Source: Methanobrevibacter sp. V74 (GTDB lineage Archaea > Methanobacteriota > Methanobacteria > Methanobacteriales > Methanobacteriaceae). Taken from it: a stretch of DNA of 64,000 nt. Position numbers and translations under genes: made by a program. The notes beneath the pieces were generated by a model, which saw only the letters and a list, made by a program, of their open reading frames with translations, was not told the origin of the DNA and did not search any database. This document shows positions 25,757 to 34,226 of the stretch, piece after piece; positions within the stretch are counted from its first letter, which is position 1, and each line of letters starts with the position of its first letter. The DNA is taken from assembly GCF_963082495.1 (NCBI RefSeq), contig NZ_CAUJAN010000005.1:1-64000 (forward strand). The letters run 5' to 3'.

Positions 25757-26179
25757 TTAACCATCACCTAAAAAAGCATTACGAACTTTATCAACTGCAA
25801 TTTGTTTTTTTGCAGGATAAGCAGTAATCTTAATTTTAAGATGTATTGCATCACCTTTATCCAGGACAGTTAATTTTTCATCCAGAGCGTCGGATTTATC
25901 AAATCTTAAAAACCAGTTTCCTTTTTCATCCATTTTACGCTCTAAATCCTCATTTAATTTATCCAAATCAACACTTTCAATAAGTGTGTTAAAAAAAGTT
26001 CTTGTGTATCTTTTTTTAGATACTTCGCCAGATAAAATTAATATTTTATCTTCAAGTAATCCTTCAGCTTCTTCCACTTCAATTTCAGCTTCAGGAAGTA
26101 AGTTTAAAATAGCTTGATTAATATCATCAATGCTTTCATTTTCATATACGAAAACTCTAAATTTAATATTATGAATCAT
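25757..26179 (-). CDS. RNA-binding protein, archaeal COG1325 family
   Basis: 140 residues from the ATG at 26177-26179 (MIHNIKFRVFVYENES). The frame to 26188 would use TTG. The sequence fits the archaeal family PF01877/COG1325, often encoded with exosome or ribosomal genes: FVYENESIDDINQAILNLLPEAE at the start and LSGEVSKKRYTRTFFNTL in the middle. It ends with FLRFDKSDALD and DAIHLKIKITAYPAKKQIA. A role in RNA metabolism is inferred from the family. It lies directly behind rpl15e, from which it is separated by 26 bases, as in related archaea. Confidence 0.8.
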   Translation of the reverse strand: MIHNIKFRVFVYENESIDDINQAILNLLPEAEIEVEEAEGLLEDKILILSGEVSKKRYTRTFFNTLIESVDLDKLNEDLERKMDEKGNWFLRFDKSDALDEKLTVLDKGDAIHLKIKITAYPAKKQIAVDKVRNAFLGDG

Positions 26180-26205
26180 TTTAATCAAAAAAGGAATGAA
26201 GAAAA

Positions 26206-26763
26206 TTATAATTTTCTTCTTCTAGCTTGTTCAGAGCCTTTTCCTTTAGATTTGATTCCACGTCCTTTGTTACCAGCACTAGTCAAGCCTCTAAGAGCTC
26301 TGTTAGTATGCTTTTTGGAACAAATCCAATTGATTTTTTTATCGTTGACGATAGAAGGACTTTGCGGATCTACTAAAATTACTTCAAAATATTTATATTT
26401 TCCGTCAGCCCATACCCAGTAGGAGTTCAATACTTCTAAATTAGGGTATTTTTTAGCTACACGTTCTTCAGCAATTCTTTGAATAGATTTTGCTTGAGTA
26501 ATTTTGTTTACACCCATTCTTTTAGGTTTACGACCATTGAAACGACGAGTTTTTCTTCTTCCACCACGTCTTACTCTAGTTCTAACTAAAACAAATCCTT
26601 TTTTAGCTCTGTAACCTAAACTTCTAGCTCTATCAAGTCTAGTAGGTCTTTCAATTCTTTGAACTGCTTTTTCTCTTCTCCATTTAGGAGCTCTCTGCCA
26701 CATGAGTTCACGTACGTAAGACTCATCTGGGTTTTTCCATGCATCTCTTATATATTTGTACAT
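26206..26763 (-). CDS. rpl15e: 50S ribosomal protein L15e
   Basis: An archaeal/eukaryal large-subunit protein without a bacterial counterpart. 185 residues, highly basic. [12 protein letters not shown] at the start, [48 protein letters not shown] in the middle and [16 protein letters not shown] near the end are conserved in the family. It heads an operon with the RNA-binding protein and the Ig-like membrane protein. The upstream 130 bases contain a TATA box and a comparatively GC-rich, foldable leader, which could carry autoregulation. Confidence 0.97.
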   Translation of the reverse strand: MYKYIRDAWKNPDESYVRELMWQRAPKWRREKAVQRIERPTRLDRARSLGYRAKKGFVLVRTRVRRGGRRKTRRFNGRKPKRMGVNKITQAKSIQRIAEERVAKKYPNLEVLNSYWVWADGKYKYFEVILVDPQSPSIVNDKKINWICSKKHTNRALRGLTSAGNKGRGIKSKGKGSEQARRRKL

Positions 26764-26895
26764 AATAACACCTTTTGTTCAGCCATGAAGGCCACATCCA
26801 TATGGGAACTTATCCCAAAAAAAGTATTTTGAAACTGTCATTAAAATAACAGTAGTCAAATATTTGTTTTATGTATTTATAAATATATCGTAAAA
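26764..26895 (-). promoter_or_regulatory. promoter and structured leader of rpl15e
   Basis: TATA-like TATATTTATAAATA lies near 26877-26892. About 25 bases downstream begins a hairpin (26828-26860, arms TTTGA..ACTGT and ACAGT..TCAAA). A second hairpin, GGGA/TCCC, follows near 26803-26815. A GC-rich block (GGATGTGGCCTTCATGGCTGAAC) overlaps a possible 17-codon ORF running past the rpl15e start. Confidence 0.45.
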
Positions 26896-26936
26896 TTGGT
26901 GAAAAATAAGAAAAAATTAAAAAATAAAAAATTAAT

Positions 26937-27239
26937 TTAACCCGATACCATTACAAGCTTGCCTGTAGTTGGATCCTCATATACCTTTCCAACTTCACTG
27001 TAGCCACTATTTTCAAGACCTCCACCAGCATCAGAGTAATTTTGAGTGAAATTATCAGCTGTTGAAACATCCTGGGTTGCTTGAGATTGGGTAATCATAT
27101 CCGGATTAGCGGACAATGACAGTATTGCAAAAATTAAAAACCCTAAAGCAAGAACAAGCATTGCATCTGAAAGATTACTTAATCCTCCCATCGGATCATC
27201 ATCCGCAGATTCTGAAATTCTTCTTTTTTTTCTAAGCAT
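26937..27239 (-). CDS. DUF2149 protein, ExbD-like partner of the ExbB homologue
   Basis: 100 residues from the ATG at 27237-27239, with GGTGATG just upstream; the longer frame to 27293 runs inside exbB without an SD. A basic, acidic-tipped N-terminus (MLRKKRRISESADDDPMGGLSNLSD) precedes one membrane span (AMLVLALGFLIFAILSLS). A polar extracellular part with a VYEDPTTGKLVMV ending follows. This is the DUF2149 layout, which mimics ExbD/TolR: short cytoplasmic start, one span, exported domain. It is the last gene of a three-gene unit. The ion-coupled energising role is inferred from the partner. Confidence 0.85.
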   Translation of the reverse strand: MLRKKRRISESADDDPMGGLSNLSDAMLVLALGFLIFAILSLSANPDMITQSQATQDVSTADNFTQNYSDAGGGLENSGYSEVGKVYEDPTTGKLVMVSG

Positions 27240-27243
27240 ATCA

Positions 27244-27885
27244 TCACCATTTATTAATAGCTTCAAGAGCTGTTTCGCAAACAGTTTCAACATCTATCAA
27301 TTCAGATTCGTACCATTGTTTTTTATATTTAGAAATTAAAAAAGCAACAGCACCGACAGATAATCCGGTGACAGTCGTATCAAATGCAATTATTAAAGAT
27401 TGGGCAAGAGTTGCAATATTCCCGGTTCCAAGTGCTGCAAGACCCGGACCTAAAGGTATTAAAGTACCTAATAAACCTAAAATAGGACCTACACGAACTA
27501 AAATATCTGTCTTATTAGTTTTTTTAATTAATTTTGTCTCTTGAGCAGATATTAACTCTCCTGCCAATGCCTTTCTTGCATCAGGCCCAATATCATAATT
27601 ATTAGCTATTCTAGTCAATATTTCTTTTTGATAATCGAATAAGTCACTATTATTTATTTCATTTTTCATTTCATCAACATTAGTTGAAAATGAAATTCTT
27701 CGGATTAAATCTTCCAAATCACCTGATTTAATTGCTTTTCTTGAAATAAATTCATTAATTAGTCCTCCGAATGCTAAGATTACAATGATTATTGAAATTA
27801 TAAGCAATATCACCACCGGCGTTAGTAAACTTTCAGAGATTATGTGAATTAATGATGTTAAAGTTTCAGTTCCCTGAATTATCAT
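27244..27885 (-). CDS. MotA/TolQ/ExbB-type proton channel protein
   Basis: 213 residues. Three membrane segments (about 18-42, 130-152, 165-190) surround a cytoplasmic loop, as in ExbB. The conserved pore segment reads GPILGLLGTLIPLGPGLAALGTGN followed by LAQSLIIAFDTTVTGLSVGAVAFLISK, which is the TolQ/ExbB signature. In bacteria it uses ion flow to drive work on the cell envelope through a TolR/ExbD partner; the DUF2149 protein downstream is the candidate here. ATGA overlaps the stop of the preceding membrane gene, so the three are translationally coupled. Confidence 0.92.
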   Translation of the reverse strand: MIIQGTETLTSLIHIISESLLTPVVILLIISIIIVILAFGGLINEFISRKAIKSGDLEDLIRRISFSTNVDEMKNEINNSDLFDYQKEILTRIANNYDIGPDARKALAGELISAQETKLIKKTNKTDILVRVGPILGLLGTLIPLGPGLAALGTGNIATLAQSLIIAFDTTVTGLSVGAVAFLISKYKKQWYESELIDVETVCETALEAINKW

Positions 27886-28532
27886 GAATTTCCCCCTTTA
27901 GTATCATTTATTAAAACACCAATGACTAAAACAACAACTATTCCTATAATAACATAGATTAACTGATATGTTGGAGTCAGTATTAAAAATGACCTGAACA
28001 TTGTGTAATCTAAATTTCTTGTTGAATTATAGGTCAATGCGAAAATAAACATCAAAACAGCGAACAATGACATATATTCTCCAATTATTACTGGATACTG
28101 TCGTTTAGCATGATGCAGTAATTTAGTGAGTTGATAAACAATAAAAATGATTATAAAACTGAATATAGAATATAACGCTGTGTTTAAAAAGTCCAAATTT
28201 GTTTGAGATGCAAATAAAACAGCAGATATCAAAAATATTGTAGCTATCGAATATAAAGCGGGTTTAAAATCATCTGTTTTAGAATAATGTATCATTGAAG
28301 CAGATATCACTATTGCAATTATCAGGAATATTAATCCTAAATAATCCAATATGAATGACAAGCCAGCATTTAAATAATTTGAAAGATACATTAAGGCAAA
28401 AGTAATAACCGAAAATATTAATGACATCAATATTGACTTAGAACTATTAAATTCATAGTTTCCGAGTATCAAAGCAATGTTTGCTGTGAATAACACTAAA
28501 AGAATTAATAAATATCCCCCAATCAAATCCAT
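27882..28532 (-). CDS. six-span membrane protein of the ExbB/DUF2149 unit
   Basis: About 216 residues with six to seven hydrophobic segments over the whole length and very short loops. A basic loop (TKLLHHAKRQYPV) lies before the fifth segment. ATG at 28530-28532 follows AGGT; TTG at 28541 is too close to that SD. It is the first gene of the unit and overlaps the ExbB homologue by four bases. In other methanogens a DUF2162-type membrane protein occupies this place, and this one may be a divergent member, but I cannot confirm the family. A structural part of the same complex is inferred. Confidence 0.75.
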   Translation of the reverse strand: MDLIGGYLLILLVLFTANIALILGNYEFNSSKSILMSLIFSVITFALMYLSNYLNAGLSFILDYLGLIFLIIAIVISASMIHYSKTDDFKPALYSIATIFLISAVLFASQTNLDFLNTALYSIFSFIIIFIVYQLTKLLHHAKRQYPVIIGEYMSLFAVLMFIFALTYNSTRNLDYTMFRSFLILTPTYQLIYVIIGIVVVLVIGVLINDTKGGNS

Positions 28533-28750
28533 TCTTTTCAAACCTATATTAATTTATCTAATTAAATATTATCCAGTTGAATATATAAACATATCGTAAG
28601 AAATAATTAAAATATAAATCAATATCTTTAAATTAACTAAATTAACTAAAAAACTATTAAAAACGAAGAAAAAACAAAATAAAGTAAAAATTTTAATAAA
28701 TATGATGAAAAAAATAATATTAAAGAATAAATAAATTACAACATGAATAT

Positions 28751-29320
28751 CTATTCTTCAATTAGTTCGTAGTAGGAACCTTCAGCACAGGAAATACAAT
28801 AAGGTTTACCTCTTTTAATAACGTGCCTTCCATCAGAAACCTTCTCACCACACTGGCAGCAAAATGTTGTGGTATAAGGCTTACCTGGCATATCCCCTTT
28901 GGATAGCTCAATTTTAACTTTATCCACTTTGAATAACTCTTCAGGAGGTGTTCTTCTAAAACGGGCAATCATTTCCCCTTTAGTTTCTTCATCTTTGAAT
29001 TTTTTATTTGCATCAGCATCGGTAATTCTTAAGGCTTCACCAGTATCCTGATTATAGAATGTTGCTGCAAATTTACCATAATACATTTGTTTTAGACTTC
29101 TTTTACCCATAGAACATCCAGTGACTGATTGAACAGCATCAGACATGCATCTGTCGATTTCTAAAAATACTATTAAATTTTTATGCCTTTGGTTTAATTC
29201 CATTCCAAGCAATTCCAGGCCATACATTGCAAGTTTTGTTCCAATAGCTATTCCGCCGCAGATATGGCCGTGAAACTCCGCAGCTTTTTCTAATTGTTCA
29301 TCATAATCTTTTTCATTCAT
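28751..29320 (-). CDS. FmdE-family protein
   Basis: 189 residues. The N-terminal FmdE domain has AAEFHGHICGGIAIGTKLAMYGLELLG and IDRCMSDAVQSVTGCSMGKRSL, with the conserved HGH-C and C-TGC residues expected to bind metal. A C-terminal zinc ribbon (CCQCGEKV then YCISCAEG) ends the protein. FmdE was named from the molybdenum formylmethanofuran dehydrogenase operon but is not a core subunit. Here it is the last gene behind a FecCD-type ABC importer, 11 bases after the ATPase gene. A role in handling the imported metal or oxyanion is inferred. Confidence 0.9.
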   Translation of the reverse strand: MNEKDYDEQLEKAAEFHGHICGGIAIGTKLAMYGLELLGMELNQRHKNLIVFLEIDRCMSDAVQSVTGCSMGKRSLKQMYYGKFAATFYNQDTGEALRITDADANKKFKDEETKGEMIARFRRTPPEELFKVDKVKIELSKGDMPGKPYTTTFCCQCGEKVSDGRHVIKRGKPYCISCAEGSYYELIEE

Positions 29321-29330
29321 AATATCGTCT

Positions 29331-30134
29331 TTATAAATTTAATTTTAAATCTGTTTTCATTGGTACACAGACTTTTCGACTGTCATCCAATTCAATGAGT
29401 TTAACATCAATTGAATATGCCTTCTTTAAGTTTTCTTCGGTTACAACACTTTCAGGACTTCCAAAATCAATAAATTGCTTATTTTTCATAATAGCTACTT
29501 TTGTCGAGCTTAAAAATGCATGATCCGGGAAGTGCGAAGACATTATAATTGACAATCCATTTTTTGCAAGATTATCAATTATTTCCAATAATCTAATCTG
29601 ATTTCCAAAATCTAAGTGTGAAGTTGGCTCGTCCAATATCAACAGGTCTGGTTTTTGACACAGTACTCTTGCAAGAAATACTAATTGGCGTTCTCCACCA
29701 CTTAAGTTAGTGTATTCTTTATTTTTCAAATCTTCAATTCCAAGAGTTTTCAAAGCATCAAAAGTGATTTCAACATCTTCCTCCTTAGGAGAGTCGGTTA
29801 AATTAAGATAAGGTGCCCTACCCATCAAAACAACATCAAACACTTTAAATGGAAATGAAGGAACATGAGATTGGGGAATATAACCAATATGTTTGGATAT
29901 TTCTCTAAATGATAATTCTTTCATATTTTTGCCATTAATTAGGATTTCACCCGTGTCAATATCATGCAAAGCATTGAGACATTTGATTAATGTGGTTTTT
30001 CCCGTGCCATTCGGCCCTAAAATACATAATACGTCACCTTTATCAACTGAAAAACTAATGTTTGAAAAAATCTCCTCATCATCATATGAAAATGATATGT
30101 TCTTAACTTCAAAGAGTTTATTGTCTATGACCAT
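29331..30134 (-). CDS. ABC transporter ATP-binding protein, iron-siderophore/B12/molybdate (FecE) type
   Basis: 267 residues. Walker A LGPNGTGKTT near 38, Q-loop YIPQSH, signature NLSGGERQLVFLARVL, Walker B LLILDEPTSHLDF and switch MSSHFPDHAF are all intact. It belongs to the BtuD/FecE/MolC group that serves type II importers. The start overlaps the permease gene by ten bases. With the permease and binding protein upstream and FmdE downstream it forms a four-gene unit. Confidence 0.93.
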   Translation of the reverse strand: MVIDNKLFEVKNISFSYDDEEIFSNISFSVDKGDVLCILGPNGTGKTTLIKCLNALHDIDTGEILINGKNMKELSFREISKHIGYIPQSHVPSFPFKVFDVVLMGRAPYLNLTDSPKEEDVEITFDALKTLGIEDLKNKEYTNLSGGERQLVFLARVLCQKPDLLILDEPTSHLDFGNQIRLLEIIDNLAKNGLSIIMSSHFPDHAFLSSTKVAIMKNKQFIDFGSPESVVTEENLKKAYSIDVKLIELDDSRKVCVPMKTDLKLNL

Positions 30135-31138
30135 TCTGAATACCCCTGTTTAAGTAAGTATAAAAATATTGGAACGCCTATGATAGCTGTCAGGATTCCG
30201 ATTGGAATTTCAATAGCAATGACTGCGCGAGATATGTTGTCGATTAACAATAGGAAACTTGCACCTAAACTCAATGATGCTGGAAGCAATATTCTATTAT
30301 CAGGCCCCACAATCATACGGGCCATATGAGGAATGATTAAACCAACCCAACCAACGATACCGCTTATTGATACTGCGGCCGAGGTCAGTAAAGTACATCC
30401 TGCGATTATTAAAAATCTAATTCTTGAAGGGTTTAATCCTAGGGATTGTGCTTCCTCATCACCCATTGCAAGTAAATTCATATGCCATCTTAAAATTAAC
30501 AGTATTGCCAATCCAATGATAACTGGTATTGCAATCATGAATAGCTTATCAGCATTAATGGAAGCTATAGATCCCATTAGCCAATAAACAATTTCTGGAA
30601 GCTTATCATCAGGATCAGCGATGAATTTAATCGCGGAAATCAATGAATTGAAAAATGCCGAAATTGCAACCCCCGACAGTACAAGTACAAGTATTCCTCC
30701 CGCATTATATGTTCTAGATATGAAATATGTAGTTGCCACTGAAATTAACCCAAAAAGAAATGCGAATATCTGAGTGATTATATTAGCTCCACTAATTAAA
30801 ATTCCTAAAGCTGCTCCAAATCCTGCACCATTTGATACTCCAAGCAAATCAGATGAAACAAGGGGGTTTTTGAATATTGATTGGAAAGCTGCTCCTGAAA
30901 TTGCAAGGCATGCTCCAACTACAATTGCTCCAATTATTCTTGGAAGCCTTATTTCAAATACGATTGTTGTAATAGTCGGAGATACTTCTAGAGATGGAAA
31001 TATTGTAGACAATAATGTACTAATCACATCGAATGGACCAATCGGATATCTTCCAATTAAAAATGAAGCAAAAAATAAAATTATTGGAAAAAAGATTAAA
31101 AGTATGATGCCCATAATCTCTTTTGATTCGCTATCCAT
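30125..31138 (-). CDS. ABC transporter permease, FecCD family
   Basis: About 337 residues, with ten predicted membrane spans, the FecCD/BtuC layout. Family motifs are RLPRIIGAIVVGACLAISGAAFQSIFKNPLVSSDLLGVSNGAGFGAALGIL (split over residues 65-115), GIVGWVGLIIPHMARMIVGPDNR and the GILTAIIGVPIFLYLL ending. The start is taken at ATG 31136-31138, because the GTG at 31147 forms part of the SD (GTGAT). The reading overlaps the end of the binding protein gene through its SD. Confidence 0.93.
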   Translation of the reverse strand: MDSESKEIMGIILLIFFPIILFFASFLIGRYPIGPFDVISTLLSTIFPSLEVSPTITTIVFEIRLPRIIGAIVVGACLAISGAAFQSIFKNPLVSSDLLGVSNGAGFGAALGILISGANIITQIFAFLFGLISVATTYFISRTYNAGGILVLVLSGVAISAFFNSLISAIKFIADPDDKLPEIVYWLMGSIASINADKLFMIAIPVIIGLAILLILRWHMNLLAMGDEEAQSLGLNPSRIRFLIIAGCTLLTSAAVSISGIVGWVGLIIPHMARMIVGPDNRILLPASLSLGASFLLLIDNISRAVIAIEIPIGILTAIIGVPIFLYLLKQGYSEWS

Positions 31139-31143
31139 ATAAA

Positions 31144-32253
31144 TCACTGTAAATTTGATTCCTTGAGTCCTGAATCTAAAAGAATCTGTTTTGCATTATC
31201 ATCGCTTAAATCGATATGATAAAAGTTGGAGTAAAATTCTTTAGTTGCATCAACCATGTCAATATCCTTATAATCATCAGGATAGATTACTTTTGCAGCC
31301 CATGGAACTCCAATAATCATATTTGCTCCAACAGGCCTATCAAACCATTTAAATGGAGATTGTGGAGATAAGTATACTTCATGATTTTTAACTGCATCAA
31401 GTTTCCCCCAATTAGAATCATTATAAACACTTGCGTAAAACTCAGGGTCATTTGTAATGATTATATCCGGATTCCAACTAATTACTTGCTCTATCGATAC
31501 TTGAACACCAGAGGTAGTGTTTCCTTGACCTAAAGAATCAACAACATTGACTCCACCGACCAAATCGATTAATTGACCATGACTAGATCCGGATGGGTTT
31601 GTTTGAAGTCCATCATCACTTTGAGCATAATAAACAGTTTTTTTATCACCCTCAGATAATTTAGATGCCCGGTCATGAACCAAATCCAAATATTTATTGT
31701 TGAAATCATTTAACTGAGAGGCTTTATCTTCAGCCCCGACAATTTCCCCCATAAATGTAATGGACTCTCCTATTTTTTCCACATCCGTAGTGTCTTTAAC
31801 TGCAACAACAGGTATTTTTCCAAATTTTTCCTGACGCTCTTCAACAGTTGATGCATCACCATCGCCGCCTTCATCAATTGACTCTATAATGATATCAGGT
31901 TCTGATGCAATAAACTCCTCATAATTTCCATCCTGTGCACCATACCATCCCCCCACAACTGGGAAGTTTTGATATTGGCTTGGAACATATTTTAATTCCT
32001 CTTCTGTCCATTGGAAGTTTACGGCTTTAAGTTTATCCGGCGCAATCATATATAACACAGTAGTCATTGGAGGACTGGTTGCCACCACATTACTTACAGA
32101 ATCAGATATTTCGATATTTCTTCCTAACATATCGGTAACATTTTTAGAGCCTTCAGTTTCCACAGTCGAAGGTGTTAAAAATAAGTGTGTAGCTACTCCC
32201 ATTATAACTAAAACAGCAAGTAGCAATATTATAACTTTGATTTTCTTTTCCAT
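31144..32253 (-). CDS. ABC transporter substrate-binding protein, type II (FecB/MolA-like)
   Basis: About 369 residues from the ATG at 32251-32253, which has GGGGAT upstream. A signal anchor (VIILLLAVLVIMGVATHLFL) is followed by a periplasmic-binding fold of the TroA/BtuF/FecB type: DMLGRNIEISDSVSNVVATSPPMTTVLYMIAPDKLKAV, VGGWYGAQDGNYEEFIASEPDIIIES, GGVNVVDSLG and SWNPDIIITND. The ligand is not certain. The family takes up siderophores, corrinoids, haem and, in MolA, molybdate or tungstate. The presence of FmdE in the operon favours an oxyanion, which is inference. Confidence 0.92.
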   Translation of the reverse strand: MEKKIKVIILLLAVLVIMGVATHLFLTPSTVETEGSKNVTDMLGRNIEISDSVSNVVATSPPMTTVLYMIAPDKLKAVNFQWTEEELKYVPSQYQNFPVVGGWYGAQDGNYEEFIASEPDIIIESIDEGGDGDASTVEERQEKFGKIPVVAVKDTTDVEKIGESITFMGEIVGAEDKASQLNDFNNKYLDLVHDRASKLSEGDKKTVYYAQSDDGLQTNPSGSSHGQLIDLVGGVNVVDSLGQGNTTSGVQVSIEQVISWNPDIIITNDPEFYASVYNDSNWGKLDAVKNHEVYLSPQSPFKWFDRPVGANMIIGVPWAAKVIYPDDYKDIDMVDATKEFYSNFYHIDLSDDNAKQILLDSGLKESNLQ

Positions 32254-32431
32254 TATTATAATCCCCAAATATAATTTTCGATAAGAATATATATTCAGTA
32301 AGTTATTTAATAACTTTTCTAAAATATTATATTAATCAGCAAAATTAACTTAAAAACTTAATATCCTATTAAAAATAGTCAATATTGGGTGATTAGACAA
32401 ATAAAAAAAGAAAATATTATCATGAAATAGA
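32254..32431. promoter_or_regulatory. promoter region of the FecBCD-fmdE unit
   Basis: A TATA-like tract (AATATATATTC) about 30-40 bases before the binding-protein gene start. The remainder lies behind the GT4 gene and shows no operator-like palindrome; the TTAGG site is absent here. Confidence 0.4.
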
Positions 32432-33622
32432 TTACAGCAATTTTTTCATTGCTTCTTCAAACTTGTCAGTGATGACTTCCCAATCATTAGATTTTACATA
32501 CTCTCTTGCATTACCTGCAATTTCGCCATATCTCCCCTCATTTAAAATCTTTTCAACCGTTGGGAGAACTTCAAAAGCTTCTTGAATGTATTCAATGCCG
32601 TTTCCATAGCCAAATTCTTTTGATAGCCCCGGCAATTCAGATGCTATAACCACTTTCTTCATGGCCAAATACTCATAAATTTTAATCGGCACGATATCTT
32701 GCATAATTGGCTCATCAATATGTGCAGGCAAAAGACAGAAGTCCGCTGAAGCTAAAAATTCAGGTATTTTTTCAAAAGCCTGTTTTCCGGTTAAAATAAG
32801 TTGATCCCCAAATCCATATTCGTCACGGATTTCTAACAGTTCATCAAATGCATCTCCATCTCCAACAACTAAAATCTTATAATTTGGATATTTGTCTTTA
32901 TTTTCACCTAATGCTCTTGCAAGCTCTTTCATACCTGCAAACTCATAAATCCAGCCCATAAAGAACAATACGATATCATCTTGAGCAATTCCATATTCCT
33001 TTCTTATTGCTGAATCATCTAAATTAGGATCATAACTATTCAAATCAATTCCAGCATCAATCAATATTGTAGAATCATGTTTTGCACCCACCGAATAAGC
33101 AAATTCGGATAGTTTTTTATTGATTGTAATAACCAAATCGGCATTTCTTATGGTTTTTTCAGTGAACCGTTGTCCAAGTTTTTGAAATGATTTTTCTGGA
33201 ATTAAAGCATAAATAACATCAATAAAGTAATATACAAATGGGATATTGTGTTTTTTAGCAATTCTTGAAGCGTTATAGGAGTTTAGGATTCCTAATGCTA
33301 AAATCACATCTGGTCTGAATTCTTCAACTTGTTTTTCAATTTCTTTTTTATGAGTAAAAAACAATGTTGCGTAGTTTAAACCTTTTATTTTAATAAAACC
33401 CGGCCTTATAACTTGAATATTTGTATCTTCTTTAATTTTTGAAACATTTTCATGGACTTCCTTGTGATAAATCAAACCGCCCACATCATCATTTGGCCAG
33501 TCTATAGGATAGTCAATGACTTTTATTTGATGACCTCTTTCTGCCATTCTCTCCATCAAATGATGTTGCTGGTGAGGATTTCTCTCTAACCAATCAGACT
33601 CTTGAACAATCAAAATTTTCAT
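32432..33622 (-). CDS. glycosyltransferase family 4
   Basis: 396 residues from the ATG at 33620-33622 (MKILIVQESDW). A longer frame to 33802 runs over the divergent gene and is not used. GT-B fold: an N-terminal domain with HQQHHLMERMAERGHQIKVIDYP, then ADLVITINKKL, and a C-terminal domain with FFMGWIYEFAGMKELARAL, ILVVGDGD, DFCLLPAHIDEPIMQDIVPIKIYEYLAMKKVVIAS carrying the E-x7-E-type donor site. It probably adds a sugar to a surface glycan or glycolipid. It is divergent from the DUF3795 gene, only 40-46 bases away. A TATA-like element 20-30 bases from ATG suggests a leaderless transcript. Confidence 0.88.
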   Translation of the reverse strand: MKILIVQESDWLERNPHQQHHLMERMAERGHQIKVIDYPIDWPNDDVGGLIYHKEVHENVSKIKEDTNIQVIRPGFIKIKGLNYATLFFTHKKEIEKQVEEFRPDVILALGILNSYNASRIAKKHNIPFVYYFIDVIYALIPEKSFQKLGQRFTEKTIRNADLVITINKKLSEFAYSVGAKHDSTILIDAGIDLNSYDPNLDDSAIRKEYGIAQDDIVLFFMGWIYEFAGMKELARALGENKDKYPNYKILVVGDGDAFDELLEIRDEYGFGDQLILTGKQAFEKIPEFLASADFCLLPAHIDEPIMQDIVPIKIYEYLAMKKVVIASELPGLSKEFGYGNGIEYIQEAFEVLPTVEKILNEGRYGEIAGNAREYVKSNDWEVITDKFEEAMKKLL

Positions 33623-33662
33623 GAGGTAATATTTATTATTGAATAAATATATAACTTTCTTT

Positions 33663-34064
33663 ATGAAAATGCCTGAAACTTTAGATTCAAAATTGCTAGC
33701 CCCATGTGGAATTAACTGCATTAGTTGTGAAAGATTCCAAAACCCTTGTGGAGGATGCTTGATAAATAATGATGGTAAAAGCAAAGCTAGTTTAAAATGC
33801 AAAATTAGGGCTTGTTTTGATAAAAAGAATTTCAGCTATTGCGGGCGTTGCAGTGAGTTTCCATGCCCTCAGATTAAAAAACATTCTAAAAAATATATTA
33901 AAAAACAAAATTTGGATACTTTAAACTCCGCCAAACGTATCAAAACTATGGGTATTGGCCGTATGATGAATGAGGATCGTGAAAAATGGTTATGTCCCAA
34001 GTGTGAAGGAGTTGTGAAATTCCAAAATAAAACCTGTTCCGAGTGCGGATTTGAGATTGATTAA
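33663..34064 (+). CDS. DUF3795 cysteine-rich protein
   Basis: 133 residues from the ATG at 33663, or 131 from 33669; the frame reaching back to 33639 overlaps the promoter. LLAPCGINCISCERFQNPCGGC, then KCKIRACFDKKNFSYCGRCSEFPCPQI, is the DUF3795 pattern, with about ten Cys for metal binding. A C-terminal zinc ribbon (CPKCEGVVKFQNKTCSECGFEI) follows. The function of the family is unknown. No SD precedes either Met, and AAATATATAA lies about 15-20 bases upstream, so the mRNA may be leaderless. Confidence 0.85.
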   Translation: MKMPETLDSKLLAPCGINCISCERFQNPCGGCLINNDGKSKASLKCKIRACFDKKNFSYCGRCSEFPCPQIKKHSKKYIKKQNLDTLNSAKRIKTMGIGRMMNEDREKWLCPKCEGVVKFQNKTCSECGFEID

Positions 34065-34189
34065 ATTGAATATCTGATTAATTATTTTAATAGTTCGATT
34101 AATATCAACTGATTTAATGATAGTTAATGGCAATGAAATGATACTTGTTTTAAAAAATAGCTTTAAGAAATATTTTATATCCATGAAAT

Positions 34190-34226
34190 AATAAAAAGGG
34201 CAAATATGTTAAAAACATGTTCACCC
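34190..34226 (-). terminator. terminator of adhesin C
   Basis: On the minus strand GGGTGAACATGTT and AACATATTTGCCC pair over 13 positions with two mismatches and a TTT loop. TTTTTAT follows. It begins inside the adhesin stop region. Confidence 0.7.

Noticed and set aside
30441-30455. CCTAGGG palindrome resembling the TTAGG operator
   Set aside because: It lies inside the permease coding sequence and lacks the TTAGG-N4-CCTAA spacing.
33623-33802. N-terminal extension of the GT4 gene by 60 codons
   Set aside because: It lies over the divergent DUF3795 gene; the GT-B fold starts at MKILIVQESDW.
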